In this document: positions 1 to 9,053 of the stretch, piece by piece
Numbering within the stretch: position 1 is the stretch's first letter
Layout of the letters: each line of letters begins with the position of its first letter
Source: Streptomyces daqingensis
GTDB taxonomy: Bacteria; Actinomycetota; Actinomycetes; Streptomycetales; Streptomycetaceae
NCBI RefSeq assembly: GCF_014645895.1
Contig: NZ_BMMP01000002.1
Span: forward strand, 372,001 to 436,000
Direction: 5' to 3'
DNA length: 64,000 bases
Translations under genes and position numbers: made by a program
Notes under the pieces: model-generated
Databases searched by the model: none
Seen by the model: the letters and a program-made list of their open reading frames with translations, nothing else
Told to the model about the DNA's origin: nothing

Positions 1-2304
1 GCGGGCGAAGCGCCACTCGGCGCCGTCCGCGTCGGTCCTGCGGACAGGACGGCCGTGCTCGTCGTACTCGACGGTGATCACGCCGCCGTCCGGCAGCACG
101 GCGCGCAGCGGGCGTCCCACGCCGTCGTAGGTGTAGCGGACGGTGCCGCCGTTGGGGTCGGTGACGGTGAGCGGGCGGTGCTGGGCATCGTAAGTGGTGT
201 GCGTGCTCCCGCCGTTGGCGTCGGTCTCCGCGGCGATCCGCAGCTTGCCGTCGACCAGGTAGTGCTTGGTGTGGCCGAGGGAGTCGGTGACGCGGGTGGT
301 GGTGTGCCCGGGCGTCTCGGACGGCAGCCCGTACTCGAACGTCGTGCGGAGATGGCCGGCCTCGCCCGTGTGGAAGACGCAGCGGTCGTCGTCGTCATAG
401 GTGTAGGAGAACGAGCGGTCGTTGCTGTCGGTCCAGGAGACGATGCGGCCCCGCTCGTCCACGCCGTAGCGCAGCGTCGCTCCGGTGGAGTCGGAGACCG
501 ACGTCAGGTGGCCCGCCTCGTCGTAGCCGTAGGACTTGAGCTGCTGGTCCGTTCCGTCCGGCGCCCCTCCCGCCAGGGACAGGGCACGGATCCGTCCGCC
601 CTGGCACTGGAACTTCAGCTCGTAGCCGCCGGAGTGGGTGACGGAATGCGGCGCGCCGGTCTCGTCGTCCCACTCGAACGACGCCCAGCCGCCGGTCTCT
701 TCGCCGAGCGCGGCGATGCGTGCGACGCCGTCACCGCCGGGTGCGGCGCCTTCCGGGGCGGCGAAGGTACGCGTCACGCCACTGACCGGATCGGTGAGGG
801 TGTACGAGCCGTCGACGCGGCGGTCCAGTGGCCAGGGCAGGCCCTCCTCGGGGAGGACGGGAACGCCCGGCGCGGGGTGCGGGTAGGGGCGGGCGCTGCC
901 GTCGGCGGAGACATAGACGACGCCTTCCGCGTCCACCTCCAGCCGCTCGTCGAGAGTCGAGGCCCAGGCGGGACCGAACCAGCCGCCGAGGCGGTACGCG
1001 GACTCGAAGGTGCGGGTGAGGGCCAGCGGGAAGGAACCGGGCAGCGCGGCGTCGGTCTCCTGGAGGACCATGCGCCCCGTGGCCATGTCCACCGGCTCGT
1101 TGCGCAGGACCTTGCAGTTGAACTGGCGGCGCAGATCGCTCAGCCGCTCCTTGAGCGTCTTCCGCGCGCCCTGCTCCGCGCCCTCCTTGATGCCGTGTTT
1201 CAGGGCGCCCTTGAGTCCGCCTTTCGCGGCTCCGCCCGCGCCCTTGCCGCCGGCGAGGTCGACGAGGAGCTTCCCGGCGGCCTCCCCGGGGTCGCGCCAG
1301 TTCTGGTTCTTGACCATTCCGACGAGGCGTTCGGGGTGGGCGGCGGTGGAGGCCAGGCCGGTGAGGACACCGTTCATGTTCTGCACGTACTGGCCGGGGT
1401 GGGTCATGTTGTACGGGTCCATCGGATTCAGCATCCGGGCCAGGCCCGCCATCTCGCTGACGCCCTTCAGCGCACCGCCCGCGATGTGCATGCCGTTCAG
1501 TGCCATGCCCTCGAACATGTCCCGGCCGGCCATCTTCACGGTCTCCCAGGCGCCGGGCAGCTCCGGGGCCTGCTCCACCAGTCCGCGCATGGCGTCCTTC
1601 GCGCGGCGCGCGGCGTCGTCGCGCTGGCTGCGCGCCTCGCGGACCATGTGCTGGGCGCGGTCCAGCCCGGCCTTGCCGGGGTCCTCGAACGGGGGCGGCT
1701 TCGGCCCGGGGTCCTGACCGGACTCGTTCTTGCGGTTCCAGGCGTCGGCCTTCGCGTTGTAGTCGTCGACTGCCTTGTCCGAGGCGGCTTTCGACTTCTT
1801 GTACAGGGCGACGGCCTCCTTGGCCTCCCCCTGGGCCCACTCCACGGTGGACGCGTACTGGACGATCTGCTTCCCGGCGGACTCGCAGGCGTCCGCCGCC
1901 TTGATCCAGAACTTCGGCTGCGGCTCGAACTCGGACCGGAAGGCCTCGCCCGCCTCGCCCTCCCAGCCGTGCACGTCGAGGCGCTTCAGGCCGGTGCCGA
2001 GCTTGTCGAAGGCCTTGTAGAAGTCCCGCAGATGCTCGGCCCGTTCGGTCAGCTTCCCCACGTCGCCGTGGATGATCTCCTTCGGGTCCTCCGTCTCGCC
2101 GAGCTGCCTCTCGGCGACGTCGGCGCCGAGCTTGTCCGCCGTCCACTCCCCCGCGTCGCGTACGCCCTCCGCGGCGCCCTCGAGGCCGATCTCGTCGAGG
2201 CCGTCGGCGGCCTTGCCGCCGGCCCACTCGACGCCGTCGCCGACCTTCTCCAGGCCGCTCTTCACCGCGCCGAGCGGGTTGTCGAACGCCTCCCCCAGTC
2301 CCAC
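1..2304 (-). CDS. RHS/YD-repeat protein with WXG-like N-terminus (3' end outside window)
   Basis: At least 768 codons are present; the gene runs off the left edge. The first ~190 residues are helical, with a W-E-G (WXG-type) turn in HGWEGEAGEAFRSEF and long A/K/E-rich helices, as in N-terminal trafficking domains of actinobacterial RHS proteins. Around residue 400 comes a DUF6531-like segment (NEPVDMATGRMV, then PLALTRTFES), followed by YD/RHS repeats such as YGYDEAGHLTSVSDSTGATL and YTYDGVGRPLRAVLPDGG. Such proteins are wall-associated or exported polymorphic-toxin scaffolds that carry a variable C-terminal effector, which here would lie beyond the window. I chose the GTG at 2304 because it has a GGGGGGAA Shine-Dalgarno and sits 2 nt after the stop of the preceding gene, suggesting coupling. 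Family assignment is firm; the toxin function is inferred. Confidence 0.85.
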   Translation of the reverse strand, partial: MGLGEAFDNPLGAVKSGLEKVGDGVEWAGGKAADGLDEIGLEGAAEGVRDAGEWTADKLGADVAERQLGETEDPKEIIHGDVGKLTERAEHLRDFYKAFDKLGTGLKRLDVHGWEGEAGEAFRSEFEPQPKFWIKAADACESAGKQIVQYASTVEWAQGEAKEAVALYKKSKAASDKAVDDYNAKADAWNRKNESGQDPGPKPPPFEDPGKAGLDRAQHMVREARSQRDDAARRAKDAMRGLVEQAPELPGAWETVKMAGRDMFEGMALNGMHIAGGALKGVSEMAGLARMLNPMDPYNMTHPGQYVQNMNGVLTGLASTAAHPERLVGMVKNQNWRDPGEAAGKLLVDLAGGKGAGGAAKGGLKGALKHGIKEGAEQGARKTLKERLSDLRRQFNCKVLRNEPVDMATGRMVLQETDAALPGSFPLALTRTFESAYRLGGWFGPAWASTLDERLEVDAEGVVYVSADGSARPYPHPAPGVPVLPEEGLPWPLDRRVDGSYTLTDPVSGVTRTFAAPEGAAPGGDGVARIAALGEETGGWASFEWDDETGAPHSVTHSGGYELKFQCQGGRIRALSLAGGAPDGTDQQLKSYGYDEAGHLTSVSDSTGATLRYGVDERGRIVSWTDSNDRSFSYTYDDDDRCVFHTGEAGHLRTTFEYGLPSETPGHTTTRVTDSLGHTKHYLVDGKLRIAAETDANGGSTHTTYDAQHRPLTVTDPNGGTVRYTYDGVGRPLRAVLPDGGVITVEYDEHGRPVRRTDADGAEWRFAR

Positions 2305-2306
2305 CG

Positions 2307-2933
2307 TCAGTTCCCCCCGTCGCCCCTGCCGTTCCCCTGGCCGCTCTGCCCCTGCTCGGGCGGCGGCCCGTCCCACTGCCAGTCCGAGTCGTCCCAGCGG
2401 TCCGGACCGGCCACGTCCTGCCACGGCGAGTCGGCGAAGTCGTCACCGACCTGGCCCCACTGGCCGCCCATCTCGCCCAGATCCGGCATGGAGGTGTCGA
2501 ACTCCGGTGCGCGGGGCTTCACATCGCCCCACACCTCGCCCCAGGACTTCTCCCCCGCGTTCTCGCCCTCCGCGAGGCCTTGCTGCGGGTTGTACGAACT
2601 GGACGTGACGACAGCCTCCTTGAGGGTGTCGTTCACGTACTGCTCCTGCTCGTGGTACAGCCCCGCGGACAGGCCGAGCCGCTCCGCGATGTCGTTCAGG
2701 TCCTGCATCTTGCCGTTGATGGCCATACCCCACCGGCCGCAGAACTGCCCGAAGACGGAGGCGAGTTCGCCGTTGCCCATCTCCATGCCCGACATCTGCA
2801 GGAACTGGAAGCCCTGCCCCTGCTGCGCGTTGATCGAGAAGAAGCCGGTGTCCTCCAGCTCCGCCGTCGCCGCCTTCAGGCCCTGCTGGACGAGCTTCGC
2901 CGCCTGCGGGTCGAACTTGTAGCCGCCGCTCAT
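2307..2933 (-). CDS. WXG100-like small helical protein preceding RHS gene
   Basis: 208 aa. The N-terminal ~110 residues are predicted helical with a central FCGRWGM turn (W-G-type), then NDIAERLGLSAGLYHEQEQY, a pattern seen in Streptomyces proteins encoded just before RHS toxins. The last ~90 residues are acidic, W/G/Q/D-rich and probably disordered. The start ATG at 2933 overlaps the upstream TGA (ATGA), and the stop lies 2 nt before the RHS GTG, so the three genes are one translationally coupled unit. Likely role: export chaperone or partner of the RHS protein. That role is inferred from context; no catalytic motif is visible. Confidence 0.75.
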   Translation of the reverse strand: MSGGYKFDPQAAKLVQQGLKAATAELEDTGFFSINAQQGQGFQFLQMSGMEMGNGELASVFGQFCGRWGMAINGKMQDLNDIAERLGLSAGLYHEQEQYVNDTLKEAVVTSSSYNPQQGLAEGENAGEKSWGEVWGDVKPRAPEFDTSMPDLGEMGGQWGQVGDDFADSPWQDVAGPDRWDDSDWQWDGPPPEQGQSGQGNGRGDGGN

Positions 2934-3316
2934 TCCGCTGCCCCCTCCGGCTCCCCGTCCACGGCCGCCTCGTCGGGCACGATCCCCTTCACCGGTGGCA
3001 GCAGGAACGCCCCCTCGCTGCCCACGTCGACCGCGACGCCGCACGGCACGCCGACCTCGGCCAGGGTCTCGTCCAGCAGGCGGGCCCCGTAGACCTGCCG
3101 GAACTCCCATTCCCCGCCTTCGCCACGGGCCCGCGCGAAGGCCGTCAGCGTGTCCGGGCCCGTGAACGCGTAGATCCACCGCAGACCGCCCTGGTCGCCG
3201 GTGAGGACGCCGCCGTACCGGATCGGCACGAGCAGCAGGGATCTGCGGAACTCCCCCAGCGTGGCGGCCACGTGCTCCCGTGCCGCGTCGACGTCCGTGA
3301 AGTCCTCCGTCAGCAT
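2930..3316 (-). CDS. SseB-like family protein
   Basis: 128 aa, no signal peptide or membrane segment. The pattern LLVPIRYGG, then GLRWIYAFTGPDTLTAFARA, then GVAVDVGSEGAFLLPP resembles the SseB N-terminal domain family, which actinomycetes often encode beside ESX/RHS secretion cargo. It is the first gene of the three-gene minus-strand unit; its TGA overlaps the next ATG. ATG at 3316 is preceded by a weak GGGGGTG. Function is unknown; an accessory or immunity role for the RHS system is a guess from position. Confidence 0.7.
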   Translation of the reverse strand: MLTEDFTDVDAAREHVAATLGEFRRSLLLVPIRYGGVLTGDQGGLRWIYAFTGPDTLTAFARARGEGGEWEFRQVYGARLLDETLAEVGVPCGVAVDVGSEGAFLLPPVKGIVPDEAAVDGEPEGAAE

Positions 3317-3787
3317 GACACCCCCGGTCGTTCGATGGTGCGGGCGTCGGGGACGGGGACGCCCCCTGCGGCACGTGCGTGCCGAGTGCCCGTTTCCACA
3401 GCGGCCGTCGAGGCACGGGCAGGCGTCGGCGGCAGACCCGCGCGATGTTCGAACTCCCCACCGCGGCCGCTGTTTCGGGCATGCCCGTGCGGCCGTCCGC
3501 GGATGCTGCCGCTTCCCCCGGCATCCGGTACAACTCCCCGTCCCCCGACGTCTCTACGCTGCTCCTCACCGTACACGCGGGGTACGACGCCGCCCGGTGG
3601 CGGAGACCGGATGAGGCGGTGATCACGTCCAGGAGCCGAACGCGGTGCGTCGGCACCGCTGTCGAGGTCGCCGCGCAGCCGCGCCGGGCGATGAGCACGC
3701 CCGGCCCGACCTTTCCGGGCACAGGATGGCGGGCGGGGAGGGGTGCGGACTTCCTAGCGTGAGTGGACGTAAGGGAAGGAGACCGCG
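3317..3787. promoter_or_regulatory. Divergent intergenic region, SseB unit / AraC regulator
   Basis: 471 nt without a convincing gene. It must hold the promoters of the leftward SseB-RHS unit and of the rightward AraC-type regulator. Visible structure: a 12-nt perfect palindrome, CGGGCATGCCCG, at 3476-3487, and a GTAC-N7-GTAC pair at 3571-3585. A Shine-Dalgarno run (AAGGGAAGGAG) precedes the GTG at 3788. No clear -10/-35 pair stands out. Confidence 0.5.
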
Positions 3788-4675
3788 GTGCTGGAAGGGC
3801 TGAACGAGGCCATGGAGCACATCGAGGAGCGGCTGTGCCGGTCCATCGACGTCGCGGCACTCGCGCGCGCCGCCGCGACGTCGGAGTACCACTTCCGCCG
3901 GCTGTTCTCGGCGCTCGCCGGCATGCCGCTCTCGGAGTACATCCGCCGGAGGCGGATGACGGTGGCGGGTGCCGAGGTGCTGGCCGGCGAGATGACGCTG
4001 CTGGACGTGGCGACGCGCTACGGCTACAGCTCCGGCGAGGCCTTCGCCCGCGCGTTCCGCGCCGTGCACGGCGTGGGGCCGGGTGAGGCGCGGCGGACGG
4101 GAGCCGCGCTGCGGTCCCAGCCGCGGATGTCCTTCCGCCTCGTCGTCGAAGGGAGTACCGGCATGCGGTACAGGATCGTGGAGAAGGACCGCTTCCGTGT
4201 GGTCGGCAGGAAGGCCCGGGTGCCACTCGTGCACGAGGGAGCGAATCCGGCGATCGCCGAGTTCGTGCGGAGCATCGACGAGGGGACGCTGCGGCGGCTC
4301 TCCGGGATGTCCGACCAGGAGCCGGAGGGCATCGTCGGGGTGAGCGACCAGCTCGACCCGGGACGCGCGGAGGGCACCGAACTCGACTACTACCACGCCG
4401 TGTTGACGAGCGCTGAGGGTGAAGTGCCGCCGGACCTGGACGTGCTCGACGTCCCGGCGGGCACATGGGCCGTCTTCGGGAGCTCCGGTCCCTTCCCGCA
4501 GACCCTGCAGCATCTGTGGCGGGACGTGTTCACGCAGTGGTTCCCCTCCAACCCGTACCGAAGCAGGCCCGGGCCGGAGATCCTGCGCGTCGGCCTGTCC
4601 GGGGACGGGGAGCACGCCGACGCCGACCTGTGGATTCCGGTCGAGCGCGCCGAGCGCTCCGGGCCTTCCGCCTGA
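3788..4675 (+). CDS. AraC-family regulator with GyrI-like effector domain
   Basis: 295 aa. Residues ~18-104 form the double helix-turn-helix of the AraC/XylS family (SIDVAALARAAATSEYHFRR, then LLDVATRYGYSSGEAFARAF). Residues ~125-288 match the GyrI-like/SOUL-type small-molecule-binding fold, starting at MRYRIVEKDRFRVVGRKA and ending in DLWIPVE. This Rob/BmrR-like architecture usually senses amphipathic compounds or drugs and acts as activator. GTG start with AAGGGAAGGAG 8 nt upstream. It stands alone; the following flavoprotein is about 160 nt away, so its target is not evident. Confidence 0.92.
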   Translation: MLEGLNEAMEHIEERLCRSIDVAALARAAATSEYHFRRLFSALAGMPLSEYIRRRRMTVAGAEVLAGEMTLLDVATRYGYSSGEAFARAFRAVHGVGPGEARRTGAALRSQPRMSFRLVVEGSTGMRYRIVEKDRFRVVGRKARVPLVHEGANPAIAEFVRSIDEGTLRRLSGMSDQEPEGIVGVSDQLDPGRAEGTELDYYHAVLTSAEGEVPPDLDVLDVPAGTWAVFGSSGPFPQTLQHLWRDVFTQWFPSNPYRSRPGPEILRVGLSGDGEHADADLWIPVERAERSGPSA

Positions 4676-4835
4676 GCGGGGCGCGCGTCCGTCCGGGGAA
4701 GTGCCGAACACGCCCCCGTGCGCGTCGGCTTGACGGTGCCCGCGGCGCTCCCGTCCTCCTCGCAGGTGACGGGGGCGCCGCGCGCTGCCGTCCGAACGTC
4801 CGCGAGTCGGCGTCCGGCGTGGTGGGATGCCGTCC

Positions 4836-5375
4836 ATGACGAACAACCGCGTGCTGTACCTCCTCGGCTCCGCCGCTCCGCCCGTGCTCGGCATCGCGGA
4901 CGTGGTCCGCCGCGCCCAGGAAGGCGGCTGGGACGTGTGCGTCGGCCTGACGGAGACCGCGGCGGTGTGGCTCGCCGAGGAGCTGCCCGCCCTGGAGGCG
5001 CTGACCGGGCGTCCCGTGCGCAGCAGGGTGCGGGGGCCCCGGGACACGGAGGTGTGGCCGCGTGCGGACGTCGCGGTCGTCGCGCCGGCGACCTTGAACA
5101 CCGTCAACGTCGCCGCGCTGGGGCTCACTCCGCATTTCGTCGGCGGCTACGTGGCCGAAGCCCTGGGGAAGCGCTGGCCGTTGGCGGTGATGCCGTGCGT
5201 CAACAGCGCCTACGCCACGCATCCGCAGTTCGGGCGCAGCATCGGGACGCTGCGCGAGGCGGGGGTGCGGGTGCTGTACGGCGAGGGCGGGTTCGAGCCG
5301 CTGCCGCCGGGCCGGGCCGACCCGGCCGACTACCCGTGGCACCTCGCGCTGGAGGCCGCGGCTGCGATGGCGTGA
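4836..5375 (+). CDS. HFCD-type flavoprotein
   Basis: 179 aa. The pattern LYLLGSAAPP, then VGLTETAAVWL, then VAVVAPATLNTVNVAALG and VMPCVNSAY matches the homo-oligomeric flavin-containing Cys decarboxylase family (Dfp/PPC decarboxylase N-domain, EpiD relatives); PATLNTVN is the typical FMN/substrate loop. It is much shorter than bifunctional CoaBC, so it is not the housekeeping enzyme; the substrate is unknown. I chose ATG 4836 because GGTGGGA (4821-4827) is then about 8 nt away; an in-frame ATG at 4827 is an alternative. Confidence 0.8.
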   Translation: MTNNRVLYLLGSAAPPVLGIADVVRRAQEGGWDVCVGLTETAAVWLAEELPALEALTGRPVRSRVRGPRDTEVWPRADVAVVAPATLNTVNVAALGLTPHFVGGYVAEALGKRWPLAVMPCVNSAYATHPQFGRSIGTLREAGVRVLYGEGGFEPLPPGRADPADYPWHLALEAAAAMA

Positions 5376-5506
5376 CCGGGAGCGGGGCAACGCAGCGGTA
5401 TGGCGGGACGGTTCAGCAACGCGGCGGTACCGCCCCTGAGTTGACAGGTTCCCCGGCCGGCGTTCAGGCCTGCCGCGGCGGTGCCGTCCTCCCCCGCCTG
5501 GACGCC

Positions 5507-5547
5507 GGACCGGCTCGCGGCGGGCCCGTGCCGCCGTGAGCCGGTCC
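5507..5547. terminator. Bidirectional hairpin terminator
   Basis: Inverted repeat with arms 5507-5523 and 5531-5547 (17 bp, one mismatch, 7-nt loop), between the convergent flavoprotein gene and the sugar operon end. It can serve both strands; no U-tract, as usual in high-GC actinomycetes. Confidence 0.75.
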
Positions 5548-5591
5548 GTTTACGTCGCCGTGTAGCCGGTGCGTTCCCGTCGCGACGGCCG

Positions 5592-6590
5592 TCAGGAGCT
5601 GAACGCCGCGTCGAAGGAGGACGACGGCGGGTCGTAGTCGAACGCCTTCAGCCGCCGGAGCGCCTCCGGCGCGCCCGCCAGGCGGTCCATGCCCGCGTCC
5701 TCCCACTCCACCGACACCGGGCCGTCGTAGCCGATGGAGTGGAGCATGCGGAAGACGTCCTCCCAGGCGACGTCGCCGTGCCCGGCCGAGACGAAGTCCC
5801 AGCCGCGCCGCGGGTCGCCCCACGGCAGGTGGGAGCCGAGACGGCCGTTGCGGCCGTCGAGGCGGGTACGGGCCTCCTTGCAGTCGACGTGGTAGATGCG
5901 GTCGCGGTAGTCGTAGAGGAACCCGGTGGGGTCGAGGTCCTGCCAGACGAAGTGGCTGGGGTCGAAGTTGAGGCCGAAGGCGGGACGCCGGCCGATCGCC
6001 TCCAGCGCCCGGTGGGTCGTCCAGTAGTCGTACGCGATCTCGCTGGGGTGCACCTCGTGGGCGAAGCGGACGCCCTCCGCGTCGAAGACGTCGAGGATCG
6101 GGTTCCAGCGTTCGGCGAAGTCCTCGTAGCCGCGGTCGACCATGTGCGGCGGCACCGGCGGGAACATGGCGACCAGGTGCCAGATCGAGGAGCCGGTGAA
6201 GCCGACGACCGTCCGCACTCCCATGGCGGCGGCGGCGCGGGCCGTGTCCTTCATCTCCGCGGCCGCGCGCCGCCGTACGCCCTCGGGTTCGCCGTCGCCC
6301 CAGATGCGGGCGGGCAGGATGCCCTGGTGCCGCTCGTCGATGGGGCTGTCGCAGACGGCCTGGCCGACGAGATGGTTGGAGACGGCCCAGCACTTCAGGC
6401 CGTACTTCTCCAGCAGGGCGTGCCGGCCCTCCACGTAGCCGCTCTCGTTGAGAGCGCGGTCGACCTCGAAGTGGTCGCCCCAGCACGCGAGTTCCAGGCC
6501 GTCGTAGCCGAAGTCGCGGGCGTGCGCGCAGACTTCCTCCAGCGGCAGGTCCGCCCACTGGCCGGTGAAGAGCGTGAACTGACGTGGCAT
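5592..6590 (-). CDS. Sugar phosphate isomerase/epimerase (TIM barrel)
   Basis: 332 aa, AP-endonuclease-2/xylose-isomerase-like TIM barrel. Metal- and substrate-binding strands are visible: [36 protein letters not shown] and [11 protein letters not shown]. It is the last gene of the ABC transporter operon, 65 nt after the Gfo/Idh/MocA gene, with AGGAGG 9 nt before the ATG at 6590. The pairing of a Gfo dehydrogenase with such an isomerase is typical of inositol or 3-keto-sugar catabolism; the actual substrate cannot be read from sequence. Confidence 0.9.
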   Translation of the reverse strand: MPRQFTLFTGQWADLPLEEVCAHARDFGYDGLELACWGDHFEVDRALNESGYVEGRHALLEKYGLKCWAVSNHLVGQAVCDSPIDERHQGILPARIWGDGEPEGVRRRAAAEMKDTARAAAAMGVRTVVGFTGSSIWHLVAMFPPVPPHMVDRGYEDFAERWNPILDVFDAEGVRFAHEVHPSEIAYDYWTTHRALEAIGRRPAFGLNFDPSHFVWQDLDPTGFLYDYRDRIYHVDCKEARTRLDGRNGRLGSHLPWGDPRRGWDFVSAGHGDVAWEDVFRMLHSIGYDGPVSVEWEDAGMDRLAGAPEALRRLKAFDYDPPSSSFDAAFSS

Positions 6591-6655
6591 GTTGCGGGGC
6601 CTCCTGGTCTCGCGCCGGCGCCGGGCCGGCTGACTGGCGGTGACGGGCCGGGACT

Positions 6656-7861
6656 TCAGCCGGCGACGGCGGTGTACGCGCTGTTCTTCGACGCGCTCTC
6701 CTCGACGGCTGCCAGCACCCGCTGCACCTGCAGGCCGTCGGCGAAGGAGGGTTCGGGGTCGGTTCCGGTGGCGACGGCGTGGAGGAGGTCGCGGGCCTGG
6801 TGGACGAAGGTGTGCTCGTAGCCCAGCCCGTGTCCCGGCGGCCACCACGCCTCCAGGTAGGGGTGGTCGGGTTCGGTGACGAGGATGCGGCGGAACCCGG
6901 ACTCCAGCGCCGCGTCGGTGTGGTCGTGGAAGTGGAGTTCGTTGAGGCGTTCCAGGTCGAAGTCCAGGGAGCCGCGCGTGCCGTTGAGTTCGACGCGCAG
7001 GGCGTTCTTGCGGCCCGCGGCGACCCGGCTCACCTCGAACGACGCCAGCGCCCCCGTGGTGAGGCGGCCGTTGAAGACGGCGGCGTCGTCGACGGTGACG
7101 GGCCCCTTCTCCCCGTCCGGCGGCTGGCCGGGCAGGGGCCGCTCCGTCACGAACGTCTCCGTCTGCGCCGAGACGCCCGCCAACGGCGCTCCCGCCAGGT
7201 GCTGCGCGATGTCGACTGCGTGCGCCCCCAGGTCTCCGAGGGCCCCCGAGCCGGCCGCCTCACGGCGCAGCCGCCACGCCAGGGGGAACGCCGGATCGAC
7301 GAGCCAGTCCTGGAGGTAGGAGACGCGTACGTGGCGCAGCTCGCCCAGCCGCCCCTCGTCCACCATCCGCTTGGCGTGCGCGAGGGCGGGCGTGCGGCGG
7401 TAGTTGAAGCCGACCATCGTCAACTGGCCTCGTGCGCGCGCCTCTTCGGCCGCGGCCGCCATCGCCTCGGCCTCCGCGACGGTGTTGGCGAGCGGCTTCT
7501 CGCACAGCACGTGCTTGCCGGCCTCCAGGGCGGCGACGGCGATCTCGGCGTGGCTCTCCCCCGGGGTGCAGATGTCCACGAGATGGACGTCGTCGCGGGC
7601 GATCAGAGCGCGCCAGTCCGTCTCCGCCGCGCTCCAGCCGAGCCGCTCGGCCGCCGACCGGACGGCGTCGCCGTCCCGGCCGCAGACCGCCCTCATCGCC
7701 GGGGCGAGCGGCAGACCGAAGACCCGGCCGACGGTGCGCCAGCCCTGCGAGTGCGCCGCCCCCATGAAGGCGTAGCCGACCATTCCCACACCGAGCGGTG
7801 GCGCCGACCCGGACTGTTCGGGACGTCCGGGCGCGGGGGCGGGCGCGGTCTCGTTGGACAT
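6656..7861 (-). CDS. Gfo/Idh/MocA family oxidoreductase
   Basis: 401 aa. The N-terminal Rossmann fold has [14 protein letters not shown] at residues 24-37, and the conserved [15 protein letters not shown] places the family EKP lysine motif at 121-123. The C-terminal alpha/beta substrate domain includes [16 protein letters not shown]. It probably oxidises a sugar or cyclitol with NAD(P). It sits between the substrate-binding protein and the isomerase genes on the same strand; GGGAGGAG precedes the ATG. Substrate unknown. Confidence 0.92.
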   Translation of the reverse strand: MSNETAPAPAPGRPEQSGSAPPLGVGMVGYAFMGAAHSQGWRTVGRVFGLPLAPAMRAVCGRDGDAVRSAAERLGWSAAETDWRALIARDDVHLVDICTPGESHAEIAVAALEAGKHVLCEKPLANTVAEAEAMAAAAEEARARGQLTMVGFNYRRTPALAHAKRMVDEGRLGELRHVRVSYLQDWLVDPAFPLAWRLRREAAGSGALGDLGAHAVDIAQHLAGAPLAGVSAQTETFVTERPLPGQPPDGEKGPVTVDDAAVFNGRLTTGALASFEVSRVAAGRKNALRVELNGTRGSLDFDLERLNELHFHDHTDAALESGFRRILVTEPDHPYLEAWWPPGHGLGYEHTFVHQARDLLHAVATGTDPEPSFADGLQVQRVLAAVEESASKNSAYTAVAG

Positions 7862-7937
7862 GGGACTCCTCCCTGTCGGGATGTGCGGTGTGGGGGGCGG
7901 GCTGCCCGGCGTGGTGCGTCGAGGGCGTGTGCCGGGT

Positions 7938-9053
7938 CTACTTGAAGCCGGTCGGGAGGTATTCGTCGACGTTCTCCTTGGTGACGACGGCCGAGTAGAG
8001 CGTGAGGGAGGCGGGGATCTCGAACTCGGAGAGGCCCCCGATGCCCTTGCCCTGGCCGAGTGCGCGGGCCAGGTCGATGGCGGAGGCGGCCATCGTCGGC
8101 GGGTAGAGGACCGTGGCCTTGATGACGCCGTCGTCCCTCTTGATGGCGTCCATGACGCGCCGCGAACCGGCGCCGCCCACCATCAGGAACTCGTCCCGTC
8201 CGGCCTGCTCGATGGCGCGCTCCGCGCCGACGCCCTGGTCGTCGTCGTGGTTCCACAGGGCGTCGAACTTCGGTTCCGCGCGCAGGAGTTGAGCCATCTT
8301 CGACTGCCCGGACTCGACGGTGAACTCGGCGGCCTGGCGGGCGACCTTCTTGATGTTGGGGTAGTTCTTCAGGGCGTCGTCGAAGCCCTTCGTGCGCTCC
8401 CTGGTCAGCTCCAGGTTGTCGATGCCGGCGAGTTCGACGACCTTGGCGTTCTTCTTGTCCTTCAGCTGCTCGCCTATGTAGCGCCCGGCGTTGAGGCCCA
8501 TGCCGTAGTTGTCGCCGCCGATCCAGCAGCGGTAGGCCTGCTGGGAGTCGAAGACGCGGTCGAGGTTGACCACGGGGATGCCCGCGCGCATGGCCTTCAG
8601 CCCGACCTGGGTGAGCGCCTTGCCGTCGGAGGGGAGGACGACGAGGACGTCGACCTTCTTGTTGATCAGCGTCTCGATCTGGCCGATCTGCTGCGCGTTG
8701 TCGTTGGAGCCCTCGGTGGCTTCGAGCGTGACGTCCTCGTACTTCTTCGCACGCGCCTTCGCCTGCTCGTTGATGGCGTTCAGCCAGCCGTGGTCGGCCT
8801 GCGGCCCGGCGAAGCCGATGGTGACCTTCTTGCCGGGCTTGTCGTCGGCGATGTCGGCCTGGCCCTGGGCCTCCGCGGCGTCGTTGCTCTTGTTGCTGGT
8901 GCAGCCCGCGCCGAGCAGGGCGGCGCCGGCGGCTGCCGTTCCGAACAGCATCCTCCTGCGCGAGGTGCGTGAAGTGCGCGCGTCCGCGGCGGAGCCGGAC
9001 GGGGCGGCGGTGTCGTGGCTGGGTGCGTTCCGGCTGTCAGGCATCTCGGTCAT
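7938..9053 (-). CDS. CUT2 sugar ABC transporter substrate-binding lipoprotein
   Basis: 371 aa. The N-terminus has a Tat-like SRRRMLFG followed by a hydrophobic stretch and a lipobox-like LLGAGC with Cys51, so the protein is probably exported by Tat and lipidated. The mature part is a periplasmic-binding fold of the ribose/galactose type (VTIGFAGPQADHGWLNAI, DVLVVLPSDGKALTQ, ALWNHDDDQGVGAERAI). The start ATG at 9053 overlaps the permease stop (ATGA), proving a common transcript. Confidence 0.93.
   Translation of the reverse strand: MTEMPDSRNAPSHDTAAPSGSAADARTSRTSRRRMLFGTAAAGAALLGAGCTSNKSNDAAEAQGQADIADDKPGKKVTIGFAGPQADHGWLNAINEQAKARAKKYEDVTLEATEGSNDNAQQIGQIETLINKKVDVLVVLPSDGKALTQVGLKAMRAGIPVVNLDRVFDSQQAYRCWIGGDNYGMGLNAGRYIGEQLKDKKNAKVVELAGIDNLELTRERTKGFDDALKNYPNIKKVARQAAEFTVESGQSKMAQLLRAEPKFDALWNHDDDQGVGAERAIEQAGRDEFLMVGGAGSRRVMDAIKRDDGVIKATVLYPPTMAASAIDLARALGQGKGIGGLSEFEIPASLTLYSAVVTKENVDEYLPTGFK

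Noticed and set aside
55..2922. Long plus-strand reading frame opposite the RHS and WXG-like genes
   Set aside because: It is the antisense shadow of a high-GC gene: the translation is low in complexity, rich in Arg/Gly/Val/Ala, and matches no family, while the minus strand shows YD repeats and coupled starts.
3476..3487. 12-nt palindrome CGGGCATGCCCG as operator of the AraC-type gene
   Set aside because: Short GC palindromes are frequent by chance in this base composition, and AraC-family sites are usually direct repeats.
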